Made by a program: the position numbers and the translations under genes
Part shown: one piece after another, positions 51,801 to 59,739 of the stretch
How the letters are laid out: every line of letters begins with the position of its first letter
How positions within the stretch are numbered: position 1 is the stretch's first letter
Notes under the pieces: model-generated
What the model saw: the letters and a program-made list of their open reading frames with translations, nothing else
What the model was told of the DNA's origin: nothing
Databases searched by the model: none
NCBI GenBank assembly: GCA_013399305.1
Contig: VXAI01000069.1
Coordinates: 1,047,588 to 1,111,587 of the forward strand
Length of the DNA: 64,000 nt
Source of the DNA: Rostratula benghalensis
Lineage: Eukaryota; Chordata; Aves; Charadriiformes; Rostratulidae
Direction: 5' to 3'

Positions 51801-53428
51801 CTCCTGGTTGTGGCACTGCAGCTGCCCTTAGCAAAGCGACCATTAACGCTTCAGTTTCCACACAAACTCCCAACTCCCTATTTCCAGTTAGGAATAAAAA
51901 TGTGGATAACAAGAAACCGTCAACGCCTTCACGATTACAGTTACAAAACGTGGTTGAAAAGCACACCGACAAAGGGAAAACCGAGCATCAACAAACGCAT
52001 GGGCCCCACTCCACAGCAGCATCAAAAACCCAGTTTCACAGATACTTCTACAACACAGTTCCCCCTTCCTGCTGTGTCACTTTGCGGTAACACTGACGCA
52101 CACCAGCAGGCAAGTGTTCATATACGTGTACCACGCGCTTTGCAAATACAAGAGAGGGAACTGAGGGCCTTTCCTCCTTGGGTTTTGTGGGCAAACCGAG
52201 GAAGGGGACGGCTGAGCCAGCGCCTTTGGGCAGGGGTTGTTGCAGGGAGGCAGCCCAAGCCCAGCTGCGAGGCGGCCCCAGCTCCACACTGCTCTGTCAC
52301 ACCGGCGCTTTGCTGTCACACCGGCGCTTTGCTCTGTCACACCGGCGCTTTGCTGTCACACCAGCGCTTTGCTGTCACACCAACGCTTTGCTTGACGGCC
52401 GAACACAGTCCAGTCGGTGGCCTGGGACATAATCCCAAATCCCAAATCTCAACCTATGCCGCTTGCCCGGCGTCCTGCTCGTCAACTCAAGCCGCAGATC
52501 TTAAAGTCATAGAAGGGTATTCTAATGGCGCCATACCCGGGCACTCGTTATCCATTTACTTCTCTCTCAAAAGCCTCTGCCTCTTTTAACCACTTCGGAA
52601 AAATCAGTTACAGCACATGCAACCATCCTAAATCAGCACAGATCAGCTTATGTGTGACTACAGAGCAGTCCCTTTGTCTTTTTTGCCAGAAATTATTCTT
52701 ATTTATGATTCTTATTTAGCCAAAAAAAAAAATATATATGGCTCACAACACCTCACGTATGTGGCAAAAGTACTTTTTCCCCTCTCTTTTCGGATGGAAA
52801 ACGAAACAGCAAAATGCCGTCAGCATCGCTGCCCTCACCAACAAGCCTTCCCACGCATGCACAGGTTACATTTTCTGGGACAGTTTTATGGAGATGCGGT
52901 CGCTTCTGGCACAAGAGGAGCAGAGGAACCCCCTTTCCCCAGGCCTGACGGGGAGACGCCGGAGGCCGCCGGCAGAGAAGCGGCTGCAGGGCACGGAAAA
53001 GCAAAGAAAACTTTCCCGGCCGAGCTCCCGGGCGGCGGGGACACCCTCCCCGAGGAGGAGACGCGGTGCCGGGGCGAGCCCTCGGAAAACCGACACCAGC
53101 GGGTTTTGGGGCAGAAAACCCGGGGAGCGGGACCGCTGCCGGTCTTTAGGGGGATACGCGCTCGGCCGGTGCCGGGCCGACCCTCCGCCCGCCCGGCTGT
53201 CAGTCTGCCGGCGGGGGAGGGAAAAGGGGGGCTCCGCCGCCCGGGGAGGGAGAGCGACCCGCGCCTGCCCGCCCACCCTCCCGGAACGCGGGGCGGCTCT
53301 TACTTGTGGAGGAGCTGGGGCAGGCCGGGCGGCGGCGGCATCCCTCGGCCGGTGCCCCGGCTGGGCGCCCCGTTGCGGGCATCGCTCTCCGGCGGGTCAG
53401 CGCCGCGGGGAGCCGGGGCCTGGCTCAT
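756..53428 (-). CDS. Multi-exon gene model, about 645-residue protein (exons listed separately)
   Basis: This entry gives the span of the reconstructed coding region, from start codon 53426-53428 to stop codon 756-758. The 21 proposed exons sum to 1938 nt, exactly 646 codons, and every junction in the chosen model keeps phase. Residues 1-200 are Ser/Pro/Glu-rich and look disordered. Residues 200-610 look globular with alternating hydrophobic strands and helices. The last 35 residues are acidic then Trp-rich. A CpG island covers the 5' end and a candidate poly(A) signal follows the stop. I do not recognise the family for sure. The size and the C-terminal Trp-containing tail would fit TOP6BL/TOPOVIBL, the SPO11 partner whose C-terminal peptide binds REC114. 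That is inference from general features only. Existence of a real gene is well supported; identity is not. Confidence 0.75.
1110..1254 (-). CDS. Coding exon 20
   Basis: It begins after ATCTAG (or after the next CAG) and ends CTGATAG then GTACTTG. It encodes [20 protein letters not shown], then [20 protein letters not shown], then KSVTETLI (residues 562-609). It is strongly coding-like and is the segment that first shows a gene at this end of the window. Confidence 0.85.
1255..8058 (-). other. Intron (exon 19 to exon 20)
   Basis: 6.8 kb of mostly AT-rich sequence. It contains the plus-oriented CR1 fragment at about 5.26-5.76 kb, T runs near 6788 and 7412-7431, and a moderately GC-rich block at 2.08-2.34 kb with ORFs on both strands that lack splice-site support. 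Confidence 0.5.
5262..5755 (+). mobile_element. CR1 non-LTR retrotransposon fragment
   Basis: The sequence matches the end of CR1 ORF2 and the start of its 3' region. It includes the segments equivalent to DLGVLVDE, the block ending in YCVQL-type residues, and the later ELGLF-type block, all on the plus strand but frameshifted. The element is 5'-truncated and loses similarity before the usual 3' octamers, so it is an inactive fossil inside the intron. Confidence 0.88.
8059..8078 (-). CDS. Coding microexon 19 (20 nt)
   Basis: The acceptor GGTGGTGTTGTTCTCAG and donor AAAAG then GTAATTG are both strong around 20 bases. Two frames have stops. The open one encodes LIYNQK and has exactly the phases needed between exons 18 and 20. 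Confidence 0.45.
9086..9151 (-). CDS. Coding exon 18
   Basis: The acceptor CTTCTCCCACCTGTTGTCTC, ending CATAG, is excellent; the donor is CTG then GTAAAC. The favoured frame encodes [20 protein letters not shown] (residues 533-554), a helix with a polar tail. Confidence 0.7.
9331..9344 (-). CDS. Possible coding microexon 17 (14 nt)
   Basis: Exon 16 ends in a phase that exon 18 cannot accept. This 14-nt piece, after a pyrimidine-rich tract and before GTTATT, has the missing phase and would encode FDVP between split codons. The donor is poor, so the exon is a guess that makes the model continuous. Confidence 0.25.
9719..9765 (-). CDS. Coding exon 16
   Basis: The donor is CAAAG then GTAAGG; the acceptor is CTGCTGGGTCAG. 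Only the phase-0 frame, the one left by exon 15, is open. It encodes [15 protein letters not shown] (residues 513-527). Confidence 0.65.
9766..13016 (-). other. Intron (exon 15 to exon 16)
   Basis: 3.25 kb of AT-rich sequence. No repeat or further exon was recognised with confidence. Confidence 0.5.
13017..13093 (-). CDS. Coding exon 15
   Basis: A strong acceptor (CTTTCTCTTGGCTTCAG) and a perfect donor (ATG, then GTAAGTG) bound it. Two frames have stops. The third, in phase with exon 14, reads [20 protein letters not shown] then VEEVM (residues 487-512), a strand-turn-helix pattern. Confidence 0.8.
13094..16871 (-). other. Intron (exon 14 to exon 15)
   Basis: 3.8 kb containing the minus-oriented CR1 at 15072-15467. 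The block at 13.2-13.6 kb is open on both strands but has no paired splice sites. Confidence 0.5.
15072..15467 (-). mobile_element. CR1 non-LTR retrotransposon, 3' end
   Basis: Read on the minus strand it ends in two ATTCTATG octamers (15072-15089 on plus), the hallmark of avian CR1 3' ends. The preceding 3' UTR-like and terminal ORF2 sequence is little diverged. It is 5'-truncated at about 15467. Plus-strand ORFs over this interval are antisense to the element and not genes. Confidence 0.95.
16872..17102 (-). CDS. Coding exon 14, longest folded exon
   Basis: The acceptor is GAGGAAATGCAG in phase with exon 13. It encodes [60 protein letters not shown] and [17 protein letters not shown] (residues 410-486). 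Frame and phase at the 3' end demand a cut after ACAG at 16872, where the intron begins GC rather than GT. A GT donor 28 bases earlier (AA, then GTATCT) leaves a phase that hits a stop in exon 15. The 246-N gap lies only 59 bases upstream of the acceptor. Confidence 0.75.
17162..17407. other. Assembly gap (246 N)
   Basis: A run of N between unique sequence and a pentanucleotide tract. The true length is unknown; the missing sequence is probably more of the same repeat. Confidence 1.
17408..17501. repeat. (GAGAA)n microsatellite
   Basis: About 19 uninterrupted copies of a 5-bp purine unit beginning directly at the gap. It lies in the intron between exons 13 and 14. Confidence 0.97.
17695..17814 (-). 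CDS. Coding exon 13
   Basis: The acceptor is TTCTGTTGTGTCAG and the donor GTAAAC. It encodes [19 protein letters not shown] then [20 protein letters not shown] (residues 370-409). A hydrophobic strand followed by a charged helix is evident. Together with the start of exon 14 this looks like a beta-alpha-beta unit. Confidence 0.8.
17977..17996 (-). CDS. Possible coding microexon 12 (20 nt)
   Basis: Exon 11 ends with two bases of a codon while exon 13 needs one, so something must lie between them. This 20-nt segment has an acceptor (CAAACCTTGCAG) and a donor (GTAAAT) with the right phases and would encode QKKIHR. It is proposed mainly to satisfy phase; another exon in 18-19.8 kb could be the true one. 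Confidence 0.25.
17997..19886 (-). other. Intron (exon 11 to possible exon 12)
   Basis: 1.9 kb. It holds several unpaired splice-like motifs, a plus-strand exon-like segment at 19503-19686, and two overlapping minus segments near 18.85 kb whose phases do not fit the gene. Confidence 0.4.
19503..19686 (+). other. Plus-strand exon-like segment inside an intron
   Basis: It lies between CTCTTCCATCTGCCACAG and GTGAGTC. It has an open frame of 60 codons that includes [20 protein letters not shown]. It is antisense to the main gene. No partner exon was found; it may be a non-coding transcript exon or chance. Confidence 0.2.
19887..19947 (-). CDS. Coding exon 11
   Basis: It has the best donor in the gene (AAAAAG then GTAAGTA). 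The frame continuous with exon 10 reads [19 protein letters not shown] (residues 343-362). The other two frames contain stops. The acceptor is CTGAAAG after a GT-rich tract. Confidence 0.7.
20046..20132 (-). CDS. Coding exon 10
   Basis: The open frame reads [20 protein letters not shown] then RDSKNKSK (residues 314-342) and ends at GTGATT after AAAG. Two AGs four bases apart (CAGTCAG) could serve as acceptor. The inner one matches the phase left by exon 9. Exon 11 follows after only 98 bases. Confidence 0.75.
25340..25420. repeat. G/T-rich low-complexity tract
   Basis: Repeated GTTT and GTTTT motifs, including four perfect GTTT units, on the plus strand. Confidence 0.85.
29502..29524. repeat. 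(CAAAA)n simple repeat
   Basis: A run of A followed by three to four CAAAA units. Confidence 0.85.
30015..30190 (-). CDS. Coding exon 9
   Basis: The acceptor GCTTTTTCTCAAACAG is good; the donor is CAG followed by GTCCGG. Only one frame is open. It reads [19 protein letters not shown], then [17 protein letters not shown], then [19 protein letters not shown] (residues 255-313). A helix followed by a Cys-containing strand pair is suggested. This is one of the most coding-like segments in the window. Confidence 0.85.
30820..30899. repeat. Diverged tandem duplication (about 40 bp unit)
   Basis: Two adjacent copies start GGCCAGGACAG and GGCCAGGGCAG and continue with the same TAAGTTAATG-like core, with several substitutions. 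Confidence 0.8.
31859..31902. repeat. A/C-rich simple repeat
   Basis: Irregular CAAAC/CTAAAC units. Confidence 0.85.
37610..37633 (-). CDS. Coding microexon 8 (24 nt)
   Basis: The acceptor is TTTTTTTGAATGCTGCAG and the donor GTGAGC. Only one frame is open, encoding VYMKRFI with split codons on both sides. It joins exon 7 (ending YFA) and exon 9 (starting IELFPAEL) without a phase break, giving a natural amphipathic run. Confidence 0.5.
   Translation of the reverse strand, partial: SLHEKIY
38925..39032 (-). CDS. Coding exon 7
   Basis: The acceptor CCTTTCCTTCTCAG is strong. The frame reads [20 protein letters not shown] then [15 protein letters not shown] (about residues 211-246), typical of folded protein. 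The donor used here is GTACCT after GCCAG, which leaves the phase required by the next exon. A stronger donor, GTAAGT at 38897-38902, would add 22 nt (YLNLGEV) but break phase with the exons that follow. Confidence 0.7.
39854..39869 (-). CDS. Coding microexon 6 (16 nt)
   Basis: A very good acceptor (TTCTGTTGTTATTTACAG) and donor (GTAAGC) enclose only 16 bases. In the phase passed on by the short exon 5 it encodes MEAS plus split codons on both sides. The splice-site quality is the main evidence; the coding content is too short to judge. Confidence 0.4.
40101..40125 (-). CDS. Coding exon 5, short form (longer form 40048-40125)
   Basis: The acceptor CTTTGGGACCAG is preceded by a pyrimidine tract, and the exon opens LITQLKLK in phase 0 with exon 4. 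Two donors are possible. GTGAAG after AAAAG gives 25 nt and the phase needed by the next exon. GTGAGT after ATGAAT, the stronger site, gives 78 nt encoding [20 protein letters not shown] and LLQHMN but ends in phase 0. The short form is chosen only because it makes the downstream chain continuous. Confidence 0.5.
40126..42860 (-). other. Intron (exon 4 to exon 5)
   Basis: 2.7 kb with no recognised repeat. A 23-nt segment near 40976 has splice-like ends but does not match phase. Confidence 0.4.
42861..43148 (-). CDS. Coding exon 4, acidic/Ser-rich region
   Basis: The donor GTAATT follows CCTGAG. The open frame reads [16 protein letters not shown], then a Ser/Glu stretch, and ends SLFKIPE (residues 102-197). 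An in-frame TAG lies just upstream, so the exon must begin after 43149. The first choice is ATAG at 43149-43150, giving 96 codons in phase 0. CCCAG at 43110-43114 is a better-looking acceptor and would give 43109 and 83 codons, also phase 0. The 3' end of the exon is firm; the 5' end is not. Confidence 0.7.
44556..44595. repeat. Perfect 20-bp tandem duplication
   Basis: The unit CACAAATATACTTTAACCAT occurs twice head to tail. Confidence 0.97.
46243..46692 (+). other. Unexplained 149-codon ORF
   Basis: An uninterrupted ORF beginning [20 protein letters not shown] in AT-moderate intronic DNA, antisense to the main gene. It has no recognised motif, no clear promoter and no poly(A) signal. It could be the remnant of a transposed sequence, an antisense exon or chance. 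Confidence 0.2.
47921..47993 (-). CDS. Coding exon 3
   Basis: The acceptor is TTCTTAGTTGCTAG and the donor GTAAAA. It takes the one base that exon 2 needs and ends on a codon boundary. The peptide (residues 77-101) begins [17 protein letters not shown] and ends DIYFSEK. The read-through ORF around it is 125 codons, but only this part is bounded by splice sites in phase. Confidence 0.55.
47994..49373 (-). other. Intron (exon 2 to exon 3)
   Basis: 1.4 kb, with a poly-A run at 49142-49165 close to exon 2. No other feature was seen. Confidence 0.4.
49142..49165. repeat. Poly-A run
   Basis: About 24 A followed by A-rich sequence. No retrotransposed body or target duplication was recognised next to it. 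Confidence 0.95.
49374..49478 (-). CDS. Coding exon 2
   Basis: On the minus strand a T10 tract then CCCAAG forms the acceptor and GTAAGC the donor. In the frame set by exon 1 it reads [13 protein letters not shown] then [13 protein letters not shown], a Ser-rich low-complexity segment (residues 42-76). It starts and ends with two bases carried over. A second frame is also open through the same bases, which reduces certainty about which frame is used. Confidence 0.6.
49479..53303 (-). other. First intron
   Basis: 3.8 kb rising in GC content toward the promoter. It contains the 20-22 bp minisatellite at 52291-52392. Long plus-strand ORFs at its CpG-rich end are composition artefacts. Confidence 0.5.
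52291..52392. repeat. GC-rich minisatellite, five copies
   Basis: Five tandem copies of a 20-22 bp unit, TGTCACACCGGCGCTTTGCT, with CT insertions in some copies and C-to-A or G changes in the last two. It lies 0.6 kb from the CpG island, inside the first intron. Confidence 0.95.
53304..53428 (-). CDS. Coding exon 1 with start codon
   Basis: The exon sits in the CpG island. From ATG at 53428 it reads [15 protein letters not shown] and continues Pro/Gly/Arg-rich to GLPQLLH, ending after two bases of a codon at a strong GTAAGA donor (53298-53303). An in-frame ATG six codons upstream (53444-53446) could be used instead, giving MVSAAAMSQ. The inner ATG has G at -3, the outer one G at +4, so context does not decide. 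Such a short Pro-rich first exon is usually poorly conserved. Confidence 0.7.
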
Positions 53429-53879
53429 GGCAGCGGCGGAGACCATGCGGGGAGGCCCCGGCGGCGGGAGGTGCGGGTGGCCGCGCAGCCCTCCGCCGCG
53501 GCGGCGGAAGGAGGGAAGGAAGGAGGGGGCAGAGGACCGGCCCTGAAGGCAACCGCCCCCCCCACCGGGCTGGCGACGGCGGGACAGGCAGCCCCCTGCG
53601 GCTGAGCCCGCCCTGCGGGAAGGCTGCCGCTACCGGCCGGCGCCGCACGGCAGCCTCGGCGGCGCTGGCGGGGCCGGAGGGGCGGGCGGGTGGCGCCCCC
53701 GACCCGGCTCGCCCGCCCCGTCCCCCCGCCCCGTCCCCACCTGGGCGCCGGTCCCGCTCCCTCCCTCCGCCGGCACCTGCCCGGGGGGAGCACCCCCGCC
53801 CCGGGGCGGCCCGGTCCGGCTGCACACACGGGCTGTTTCGCCCCGTGTCCCGTCGGGGGGGGGGGGGTCCCTGGCCGCT

Positions 53880-53940
53880 GCCCTGGGGACAGGGGCTGCC
53901 CTGGGGACAGGGGCTGCCCTGGGGACAGGGGCTGCCCTGG
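53880..53940. repeat. 20-bp GC-rich tandem repeat, three copies
   Basis: Three nearly perfect copies of CTGCCCTGGGGACAGGGG follow a run of 13 G at about 53855-53867, upstream of the minus-strand start codon. Confidence 0.95.
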
Positions 53941-53960
53941 CAGTACGGCAAAGAGAGAGC

Positions 53961-56900
53961 AGCACCGGCCTGTTCTACCCTCCGGCAGCCGTTTACCAAC
54001 ATCAGAGCTTTCCCCTTCCCAAGGGCAGGGGGGAAAAAAAGTATGCATATTATTTTAATCCCTCCCCAGTAACACCTCTGCAGAAATGTTATTAGTCATT
54101 TATCAGACGTAGGCTCTGTCAGCTGATGCAAAATGGGAGAGGAGGGTATGCCCCAGCCGACAAGATAGAGCTTCTCAACAATCGGTCATCCCTCAAGCAA
54201 ATCCCCAATCTGGGACCAACCAAAGCACCTGCTTTTAATAAAGTACATCCACCTTGGGCTCCCCCTTTCCAAATACACGCATCAGCAGGATCAAGACCTA
54301 CCCTGCAAGGCTTTACCCACTGCTGTAGTAACACAGGATTAAGGACTGGCACGAAGGTACACTGTGACAGGAAGGTTTTACCTGCACATATTCTGGGAGG
54401 ATAGTTCAGACGACTGATGGAGCAGAATTTGTGCCTCTTATACCAATTAAGTAACACTGATCACGTTCCTTCCAGGTCTTCCTGCTTCTTTCATAACGTG
54501 TTCTATAGAGAGGGCTGAATCACAGACCATTTCAATTCCGGCTCCTGCGCTGCCTCTGTACGCCTGCACCCTTCCCCCAACACACACGCACCAAGGAAAG
54601 CAGAAACATCCTGGCTTCTTTGAAAAATTAATCCTAATTCAGGGGAGAGATTAATTCTGGAGGGGGTTAGGTTCTCCCCTCTGCACCTGGCGTAGTCATT
54701 TACAAGTATGTAGCCTCGTAAACGGGTACAAAATACAACTACCAGCGACTGGAAAATTTTAAGTTATTTGCATTTATCACGTACTTTGTACTTTGCAGAT
54801 GGAGAGCACTAACCAGGTGCAGGGCAGTGGAGAATCAGGAGGTATTTCAGTTGCACAGTCACTTAGTAGTAACACAATACCAAATGCACCTTCAAAAAGT
54901 GAATGGCAATCAGTACTCATTTAAACACACCGACTCACACACGCTATATTCTGAGAAATACAAACAGCAGAGCTTTACATCCTTTCCCCCAGGGAAGACA
55001 ATTTTGCAATACTTTTTTTTTTTGGGTTCAGGGAGGGCCAAGGGGTGGCCAGTGCTGTGTAGCTAATAGATGGATGATCTTCCAGCAAAGCCAAGGTAAG
55101 ACCTGGCAGAGAGGTGAGGCAACCCATGGAAACACACCCTGAGATTTAAAGTAACTCTCAGGCATCTGCTGCTCATCTACAGGAAAAGGGGCTTTGTGTG
55201 AATTTCTTTCTCCTTACAGCAGCAGGGAAAGCCCTTGAGGGGCCAAGGGATGGTCACTTTCTGCTGCCTGTAATTATTTGAGGAAGTGAGAGATGGTGAC
55301 TCAGAGGGCAGCAGGGGCACAGCTATGACACTAATGCATGGCCCTGGATTAGGAGGTGGATCGTCACAAGAACGTGTTACTTCGCACAGACAGTTGTATC
55401 ACATCACTTGTAAAAATGGATCAAGTGTGTTTGACCAGGCACTACTATTTCTGCATTTAATACATGCAGTGTGCAACTCAGCATTCAGGCTCAGCATGGG
55501 GTCTTAAATCTCTGCAAAGGTTTTCTCTATTTGCTCTCTTTAAAGCCACAGACGGCCCTGATCCCCATATCTACTTTTTGTCAAGTTTGGGGTTTTTTTT
55601 TTCCTCTCTTTTTCTGCCACACCACAGTGTTTGGCTTGGCAGGATCTGGTGTGGCAGGAGCACTGCCCCCTTGCCCCCAGCTGGCCCCTACCTTACCAGA
55701 ACACACCAGCACAAGGCTCAGTGGGATGCTGAGGTATTTCACTGGTTGTCCTACTTGGAAATGAATGGGGGGGTGTATTCCTGCTTGTGAACAAGCACAG
55801 GCTGCCTAAGCTTCACGGACTCTCTTATTCAAAAAATCAAGATAAACAGCTTTCTGTCCAAGCCTTACAGCATTTTTGGAGCCCTGCCATAAGGGAGGTA
55901 GAACAGTAGCTGGACCAAACAAGATGTTTTTAGAGCCTGGATTTTGCAGTAGGACTGAACAAGTGCAAGCAGCTCTACAGGTTCCTGTTCCCCTAGTGTG
56001 GAACACAGCTACACATGCAGAAATCATACATGTAGGTTTTTCCCCTTGGCTGGAGTTGCAGTCTGAGTTAGTGTGATTGTGAGCTAATGGTGATTTTGGC
56101 AATGAACCTGGCAAAATGCTGACCTTCCTGTTGCTGGTGTCCAATTTATTAAATGTCAATGATTTTAGATTAAAACTGATGATTTTTTCAAAGTATCTAT
56201 GCCATGAGTGTTAATGGGCACTCATGCCAAACCACTCCAAGATAATAATTTCAGCTGAGATTTATATGCTTACTGCATCTCCAAATACAATTAAAAACAA
56301 CTCCCAACTTTTACAATGCCTTTTTTGGTTTTCCAGTTGTAGGAGTCGGCATGCTAAAACTGAAATCCTGATCTAACTGCTGTTCTAACTTGCATGACTA
56401 TAAATCAGAAGCAGCTCTCTGGTACGCATGAACTCACAGCCAGAATATTTAATTTTTCGAAGGGTAGATTAACAAAAGCAGCATGGGCAGAATGCAAGAA
56501 AACAGAAAAGAGACCATAAAGAAGAAAAGTGACAGAGCCAGGCACACACAGGATACTATGTCCCCAAATGTGTGAATTGACAAAAATAGCTATAACTTCA
56601 TTGCTTTAAGAGCTTGATTAACCATAGAGTTACACAGTAGGAAGGGAGCACATCTAAGAATAAAAGATTATATCAAGTCAATATGCCTATTAGTCCGACT
56701 GAGAGCCCTCTTTTGTTCATGCCTGAACCTCGCTCTCTGTAACCTGAAATTTAATCTTTTGTGAATTCAACAGCCTAAACATAATCCTCTGTAAAATTAA
56801 TATATAATCAACCCTCCATTATCATGGGAAACAGGGGGTAGGAAAAAAAACAAAACCTGAAAGACAGAAAACCTAAGTAATACAAGTGCTGCTGAGCCAA

Positions 56901-57501
56901 GGTTGGCCGGTTCAGCAGCGTTTGCCCTCGTGTAAATGTCCTGCTCAGTTACACTGCAAAGTGCAGAACCAGCTTAGGTACCACTGCCCAGGTAGCATGG
57001 CTTATTCCCAAACTGGGTAAGGCACCCAGAAATAATGAAAAATAAACTTTGTGGTTTTACTCTTACCACAGCGCCCAGGAATTTTAATTCCTGTTTGTAA
57101 AGCATGATCTAGATAGTGTGGTGATGGCTCTGCAAGTAGCAATGAAACAGTCATTAAAATGCAAAAAATTATTTCACAAGGAGTAAGATGTCAGCTCTTA
57201 AATAGGATTGAAGTAACCTAAGTATCCAGTTGCAGGAATAAAAGACTTCATCTAGGAAGAATGGGAACATCATACTCCTTAACTCACTGTGGAGGGAGGC
57301 AGGAAAGCACTCGCTTCTTGACTTCCAAAACTAATGAAGAAAAATACCTACAAATTCCAGGAAAAGGATGAAAATCGCATCAGGCCGGACAGATTATGAT
57401 TATTATTAACACATTGGCTTTTCCCAGGTTAGGCTGACCCCTGTTTCTGGAGCTTGCTGTGTTTGCTTGCTGCTTGTTCTCTCTGATCGTTGTTTGGATA
57501 G
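53961..57501. other. 5' flank of the minus-strand gene
   Basis: GC falls off quickly after 53.95 kb. The stretch holds the small ORF at 54799 and a strong plus-strand GTAAGA donor at 55095-55100 without a convincing exon before it. No repeat was recognised. Confidence 0.35.
54799..54924 (+). other. Small ORF after a good acceptor, possible first coding exon
   Basis: After CGTACTTTGTACTTTGCAG an ORF of 41 codons starts MESTNQVQGSGESGGISVAQ and is Ser-rich. It lies 0.8 kb from the CpG island in the divergent direction. It could be the first coding exon of the plus-strand transcript (donor GTACTC at 54913) or chance. Confidence 0.2.
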
Positions 57502-57555
57502 AGAAGCTGAAGCAGGAATTTTCCAGTGCCTGGGTGGATGAAACCTGCCTTCTGG
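57502..57555 (+). CDS. Candidate plus-strand exon
   Basis: A strong acceptor (CTGATCGTTGTTTGGATAG) and a strong donor (GTAAGTC) enclose 54 bases. Only one frame is open, encoding KLKQEFSSAWVDETCLL with split codons at both ends. It would belong to a gene divergent from the minus-strand one. I do not recognise it, and no neighbouring exon matches its phase with certainty. Confidence 0.4.
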
Positions 57556-59739
57556 GTAAGTCTCTATTCACTTCTATGAGCTTTTGCTATCAGCTTCTCC
57601 TGAAAAGTAGGTATTTCAGTCAGCACCACTTTTCACCTCTTCCATTTGGGGGATTTTCTTTTCACTGGGTGTGAATGGAACACAACTGGTAGGTTCTTTT
57701 GCAGTTACTCTGGCTTTGCTTTGTCCTGCCCCTGCGTGGGCTCTGCTGCCCAGTGACTGTGTGCCAATGGAATTGTCATGTTAAGAATACTTGGGGTAGA
57801 TTTAAAAAGAACCAGGTAAAATTTAGCTTGGGGCCACAGGTGGTTTTATAAGCAATGAAAAAAAAAAAAAATTGTCTGAAAGCATCTGACATTTTCCTGA
57901 AGATGTGAAAGGAAAACACAGGGGAGACCTAGTGCTTTAAAAGTATTTGGCTGCAGAGCTGATGTGATTATGGGAAAACAACATCATATGAAGAATTTGA
58001 CTAAATACAGTAGGATGGAAGCAGAACATTCACCCCACAATCAATCATAAAACGAAGCTTATGAACGATGCACTGAGAACAAGAGCCTTGGCCCACATCT
58101 GAGAAAGGAGAAAGACAAAACTCAGGAGCTGGCCTGACTGCTGCAGTGATGACCGTGTGCCCCCAGGACTCAAGCAGACCAAGATGCAAAAAGGTAACCC
58201 CTGGAGACAAACTAGCAGACTTTCAACCATGGATAGCTGAGACTCTCAAACGTGCCAGGGCATCCAGCCCTGAATACTGAATACTGAAGAATTTTCATCC
58301 TGATGCAGAACAATGTGGAATCAATGAATGCTGTCCTTTTGCATTTATTGTGAGAAGCTGTACACCCCCTCAGCACCTCGAGCTGGTGACAGTGTAATCC
58401 TCAATTCACATATTGTAAATTTAGAAAAGATTGGAATGTGCAACTGATCATACCTAGGATGTTTACACACAGAGTTTGATCCCAAAATACTGGCTTATGT
58501 CATTAATGGCTTGTGTCATGCTCCTTTCTAGCTTCAGAAATGCCAAATGTTTACCATTTTAACTACATTAGCCAACTGGCTAGAGAAAAGCAAAAAGGAA
58601 GCAAAGAAAGCATAATGAGCCCAGCAAAAAACCCAAATGTTAAATTACTCCAAGGAGCAACTATGCTTTCAAAAAAATATCTTCGATGATACTTCACTTT
58701 CAGCTCTTGAGATAACCAAAACGTGCATGGTAATAACAAAACTTATCTTTCCATGGCTTCACTATTACATACTTCAATTCATATCATGGCATAAGTGCTC
58801 TGTTTCCAGTCATCCTGACTTCTGGTTCTCATCTTTCATAACCCCAGGAGCACAAAAGAATTTTCAATAACTGTTTATTTATTTACTTCACCACTTTCTA
58901 ATGCATGTGTACTTATACGGGGGACTTTTCCCCCTCATCCCCAAAGTTGTGGATAATAACTAGTAACCCTTTACTATTAGTGAATATAGTAATAATTAAT
59001 ATATTTAGTACAGATTTTACTCCAGTCATTTATAATTTTAAGCATATTAGATTTGCAATAATATCCAGCCCTTAAAAAGCTTAACTTTCAAGCTTTTAAC
59101 TACCAATTCTTCTCTATGTGTATGCAAGTTCTATGGATATACACATAGTTGGAGGCGAAGTCTAAACCTTAATGGTTTATTTCCCCATGGAAAAAAACCT
59201 GATTTTTGCAAAACTGCGGAGAAGCAAAACTGCAGGACGAACACTACTGATGCTCAAGGACAAACTGAACATAATTTAGAATGCAAAGAAGGGCATTTTT
59301 AAACTTTATGTGAAGACAACTGATTTCTAAAAGTATGCTTAAGTTCAGTACCAAGCACTGTACATCCTACGTGCCGATAACTGATGTTTGACCATGGCAA
59401 TTTTATCATCTTGTGGAGCTGGGCCCTTATTAACCAAGAAAAATATTATCATAAAAAAATCCTGCACAAATTCTGCTGCAAGTCATTTGAGTACTGAAAC
59501 CAAACCCCTCTTCACTTTGAGACTTCGAGTGTACGCTGCCACTGATGCTGAGCACAAGCAGGGACTAAGCTGAGCATTTAAAGCATCTGGGGTTTATAAC
59601 AAGAAAGAGTTGGCAGCTGTCAAGAAATATTCTATCTCCTTATGAAGTATGCTCCATGTGGGTTCTGTGCTTGGTATACCTTTTCCAACACAAAATCAGA
59701 TTTATTTTCTTTTTCTTTTTCTGATGAAAATTTTCTCAG
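57556..59739. other. No gene seen (possible plus-strand intron)
   Basis: AT-rich sequence with a 14-base A run near 57860. Nothing else was supported. Confidence 0.35.

Larger units (their letters stand above)
52900..53960. promoter_or_regulatory. CpG island, likely promoter
   Basis: This is the only extended stretch with dense CpG and several GGGCGG-type boxes (for example around 53680-53700). It covers coding exon 1 of the minus-strand gene. It may also serve a plus-strand transcript. Transcription start sites cannot be placed from sequence alone. Confidence 0.8.

Noticed and set aside
52650..54072. Very long plus-strand ORFs (298 and 444 codons) and minus-strand ORFs (201 and 207 codons) in the CpG island
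   Set aside because: Stops are rare by chance in such GC-rich sequence. All frames are open together, the peptides are Pro/Arg/Gly/Ala-rich, and they run through tandem repeats.
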